Shown: in pieces, positions 44,520 through 46,288 of the stretch
Position numbering within the stretch: position 1 is the first letter of the stretch
Layout of the letters: the number at the start of each line of letters is the position of its first letter
Assembly: GCA_025980435.1 (NCBI GenBank)
Contig: JAICXK010000008.1
Span: 1-46,288 of the forward strand
DNA: 46,288 nucleotides
Reading direction: 5' to 3'
Origin: Bryobacteraceae bacterium
GTDB taxonomy: Bacteria; Acidobacteriota; Terriglobia; Bryobacterales; Bryobacteraceae
The notes under the pieces: model-generated
Database searches by the model: none
What the model saw: the letters and a program-made list of their open reading frames with translations, nothing else
What the model was told of the DNA's origin: nothing
Translations under genes and position numbers: made by a program

Positions 44520-45565
44520 TCACGAATTTCCGATTGTGGCCTGAAGCGGCATCTTCGATGTCGGGGCCGGTGGATCTATTCTTCGTGATAATGCTGATCC
44601 TCTGCACCGCAGTGTCTGTGGCCATCGCGGTGTTTTTGATCTACTGCGCAATCCATTATCACCGCAAACGTGAAAACGAGCTGGGAAGCCAGGAACGCTA
44701 CAACATTCCGGTTGAGGCGGCATGGACGATCATTCCGTTCATTCTCTTTATCGGCATGTTCATCTGGGGCGCCAAACTATACTTCGTAATCGAGAGGCCT
44801 CCGGATAACGCGATCAACATGTACGTTGTGGGCAAGCAATGGATGTGGAAGATACAGCATCCCGAAGGCCAGCGCGAAATCAACGAACTGCACATTCCGG
44901 TGGGCAGGCCGGTGAAGCTGACCATGACCTCAGAGGATGTGATTCACGATTTCTTTGTGCCCGCGTTCCGGACCAAACAGGATGTGCTGCCGGATCGCTA
45001 CACCACCACGTGGTTCGAAGCGACGAAACCGGGCAAATATCACTTGTTCTGCTCCCAGTATTGCGGAACGAAGCATTCAGGAATGATTGGCTGGGTGTAC
45101 GCGATGACTCCGGCGGATTATCAGAACTGGTTGACGCAAGGCGCGCCGGAGGGATCGCTTGCATCCACGGGTGGAAAGTACTTTCATCAATTCGGCTGCG
45201 CCAACTGCCATCATTTCAGCAGTCAGGGCCGCTGTCCGGATCTTCGCAACCTGTATATGCGTCCGGTTCTGCTGACAACCGGGGAGACGATTACCGCGGA
45301 CGATACGTATATTCGCAGAAAGTTACACGATCCCGACGCCCAGGTCCCCTGGGGATTTTCGACCGGCGTCATGCCGAATTTCACCGGGGTCGTATCGGAG
45401 GAGCAGATACTCGCTCTGATCTCGTTTATCAAGGCCCTGGGACCGCAGCCCGGCACGCAGGAGCCGGCCAGCTCCGGCGCTGCACCGACGGAATACGGAA
45501 CCCAAAAAGGAATAGGCGGGCCGGGCGCCACATCAAACGCCAACTCGCAGGTGGAGAAGCGCTGA
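44516..45565 (+). CDS. coxB: Cytochrome c oxidase subunit II with fused cytochrome c (caa3 type)
   Basis: 349 residues from the ATG overlapping the SCO stop. Two membrane helices (about 19-45 and 64-85) precede the CuA cupredoxin domain with ligands in DVIHDFFVPAF and FCSQYCGTKHSGM. A C-terminal cytochrome c follows, heme site C-A-N-C-H at Cys228, with the axial Met likely in GVMPNF. The fused heme lets the oxidase take electrons straight from a partner such as ActE, fitting an ACIII-caa3 supercomplex. The tail past residue 320 is Ser/Gly/Pro-rich and probably disordered. Confidence 0.95.
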   Translation: MITNFRLWPEAASSMSGPVDLFFVIMLILCTAVSVAIAVFLIYCAIHYHRKRENELGSQERYNIPVEAAWTIIPFILFIGMFIWGAKLYFVIERPPDNAINMYVVGKQWMWKIQHPEGQREINELHIPVGRPVKLTMTSEDVIHDFFVPAFRTKQDVLPDRYTTTWFEATKPGKYHLFCSQYCGTKHSGMIGWVYAMTPADYQNWLTQGAPEGSLASTGGKYFHQFGCANCHHFSSQGRCPDLRNLYMRPVLLTTGETITADDTYIRRKLHDPDAQVPWGFSTGVMPNFTGVVSEEQILALISFIKALGPQPGTQEPASSGAAPTEYGTQKGIGGPGATSNANSQVEKR

Positions 45566-45566
45566 C

Positions 45567-46288
45567 ATGATCGAAGCAGTTGCGGAAAAACTCGAAAAGA
45601 ACTACCTGAACGAAAAGCAAGGCCTGCTTTCCTGGCTGCTGACCACGGATCATAAGCGCATCGGCATTCTTTACACCTTTTCTATAACCTGCTTTTTCTT
45701 CCTGGGTGGATTTTTCGCTCTCCTGATGAGGCTGGAGCTGCTGTCACCGCGCAACTGGCTGGTCAGCGCCGGAACGTACAACAAGCTGTTCACCATGCAC
45801 GGGATCATCATGGTTTGGTTTTTCCTGATACCTTCGATCCCCGGCACCTTAGGCAACTTCCTGATTCCTATGATGGTGGGCGCTAAAGATGTGGCATTTC
45901 CGAAGCTGAACTTATTAAGCTGGTACATTTTTATGCTGGGCGGTACCGTAACGGTTTACGCTTTGGTCCGGGGCGGTGTTGATACCGGCTGGACATTTTA
46001 CACGCCCTTCAGCACCAGTTACTCCACAACCTATGTGGTTGCTGCAGCAATGGGCGTGTTTATCGCCGGATTCTCGACGATTCTGACGGCCCTGAACTTT
46101 ATTGTGACCGTCCATCGCATGCGCGCGCCCGGCCTGACCTGGTTCAAGCTGCCTGTTTTTATCTGGTCGATGTATGCGAACAGCCTGGTCCTCATTCTGA
46201 ATACGCCGGTACTCGCGATTACGCTTGTAATGATTGCGGTGGAACGCATCGCCAAGGTCGGAATCTTTGATCCCGCGCTGGGAGGCGA
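45567..46288 (+). CDS. coxA: Cytochrome c oxidase subunit I (3' end outside window)
   Basis: 240 residues are visible before the window ends. It starts one base after the coxB stop. The LLTTDHKRIGILY start, the heme a ligand His78 in FTMHGIIMVWFF, and LIPMMVGAKDVAFPKLNLLSWYIF are characteristic of subunit I. Heme a3/CuB ligands would lie beyond the edge. It reduces O2 to water and pumps protons as the catalytic subunit of the caa3 oxidase. Confidence 0.96.
   Translation, partial: MIEAVAEKLEKNYLNEKQGLLSWLLTTDHKRIGILYTFSITCFFFLGGFFALLMRLELLSPRNWLVSAGTYNKLFTMHGIIMVWFFLIPSIPGTLGNFLIPMMVGAKDVAFPKLNLLSWYIFMLGGTVTVYALVRGGVDTGWTFYTPFSTSYSTTYVVAAAMGVFIAGFSTILTALNFIVTVHRMRAPGLTWFKLPVFIWSMYANSLVLILNTPVLAITLVMIAVERIAKVGIFDPALGG

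Overview
The window reads as a chromosomal stretch of a GC-rich heterotrophic bacterium, most likely an Acidobacteriota member of the Solibacter/Bryobacter type. The basis is inference from gene content: an alternative complex III (act) operon leading into a caa3-type oxidase, many secreted glycosidase-like, S9-peptidase and FG-GAP proteins, a carboxypeptidase-regulatory-like secreted protein, and the general protein style. No rRNA, tRNA, CRISPR array, insertion sequence or prophage was seen. Genes are tightly packed, and no gene-free stretch exceeds about 255 bases.

Layout. (1) 1-5503, minus strand: a probable six-gene operon, ilvE-type aminotransferase, fused 2-oxoacid dehydrogenase E1 alpha/beta, then paaA-paaB-paaC-paaD (paaD cut by the window edge). 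Together these could turn phenylalanine into phenylacetyl-CoA and epoxidise its ring. (2) 5610-12813: a secreted TIM-barrel/FGE-like fusion, a beta-propeller phosphoesterase translationally coupled to glutamine-dependent NAD synthetase, and a secreted coiled-coil protein. (3) 12948-20437: an S9 peptidase, a CtpA-type protease, then guaA and purA convergent with 14 bp between them. (4) 20562-24784: a small unknown protein, an ankyrin protein, pheS and a compact pheT lacking its usual tRNA-binding OB domain. (5) 24785-25703: a short accessory patch with a possible HNH-like remnant and a VapBC-like toxin-antitoxin pair whose toxin is frameshifted. (6) 25704-29326, minus: thioredoxin-like protein, FAD-linked oxidase, 5'-nucleotidase-like HAD protein and FG-GAP protein as one close-packed operon. 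(7) 29390-32770, plus: two overlapping PTPS/QueD paralogues with complementary loss of active-site residues, then folE; an unknown protein; a LysW-like carrier with a long acidic tail; a small secreted protein; and KDPG aldolase. (8) 32923-35736: a large secreted six-hairpin glycosidase-like protein behind a TATAAT box very near its start. (9) 35896-46288: actABCDEF, a small membrane protein, SCO/SenC, coxB with a fused cytochrome c, and coxA (cut by the window edge). This is a complete quinol-to-oxygen electron path with a run of ATGA start/stop overlaps and a perfect palindrome at its promoter.

The observations judged most worth following are the complementary PTPS pair beside folE, the LysW-like protein with a changed C-terminus, the compact PheT, the ilvE-E1-paa pathway module, and the palindromic sites at 5533-5556 and 35803-35817.
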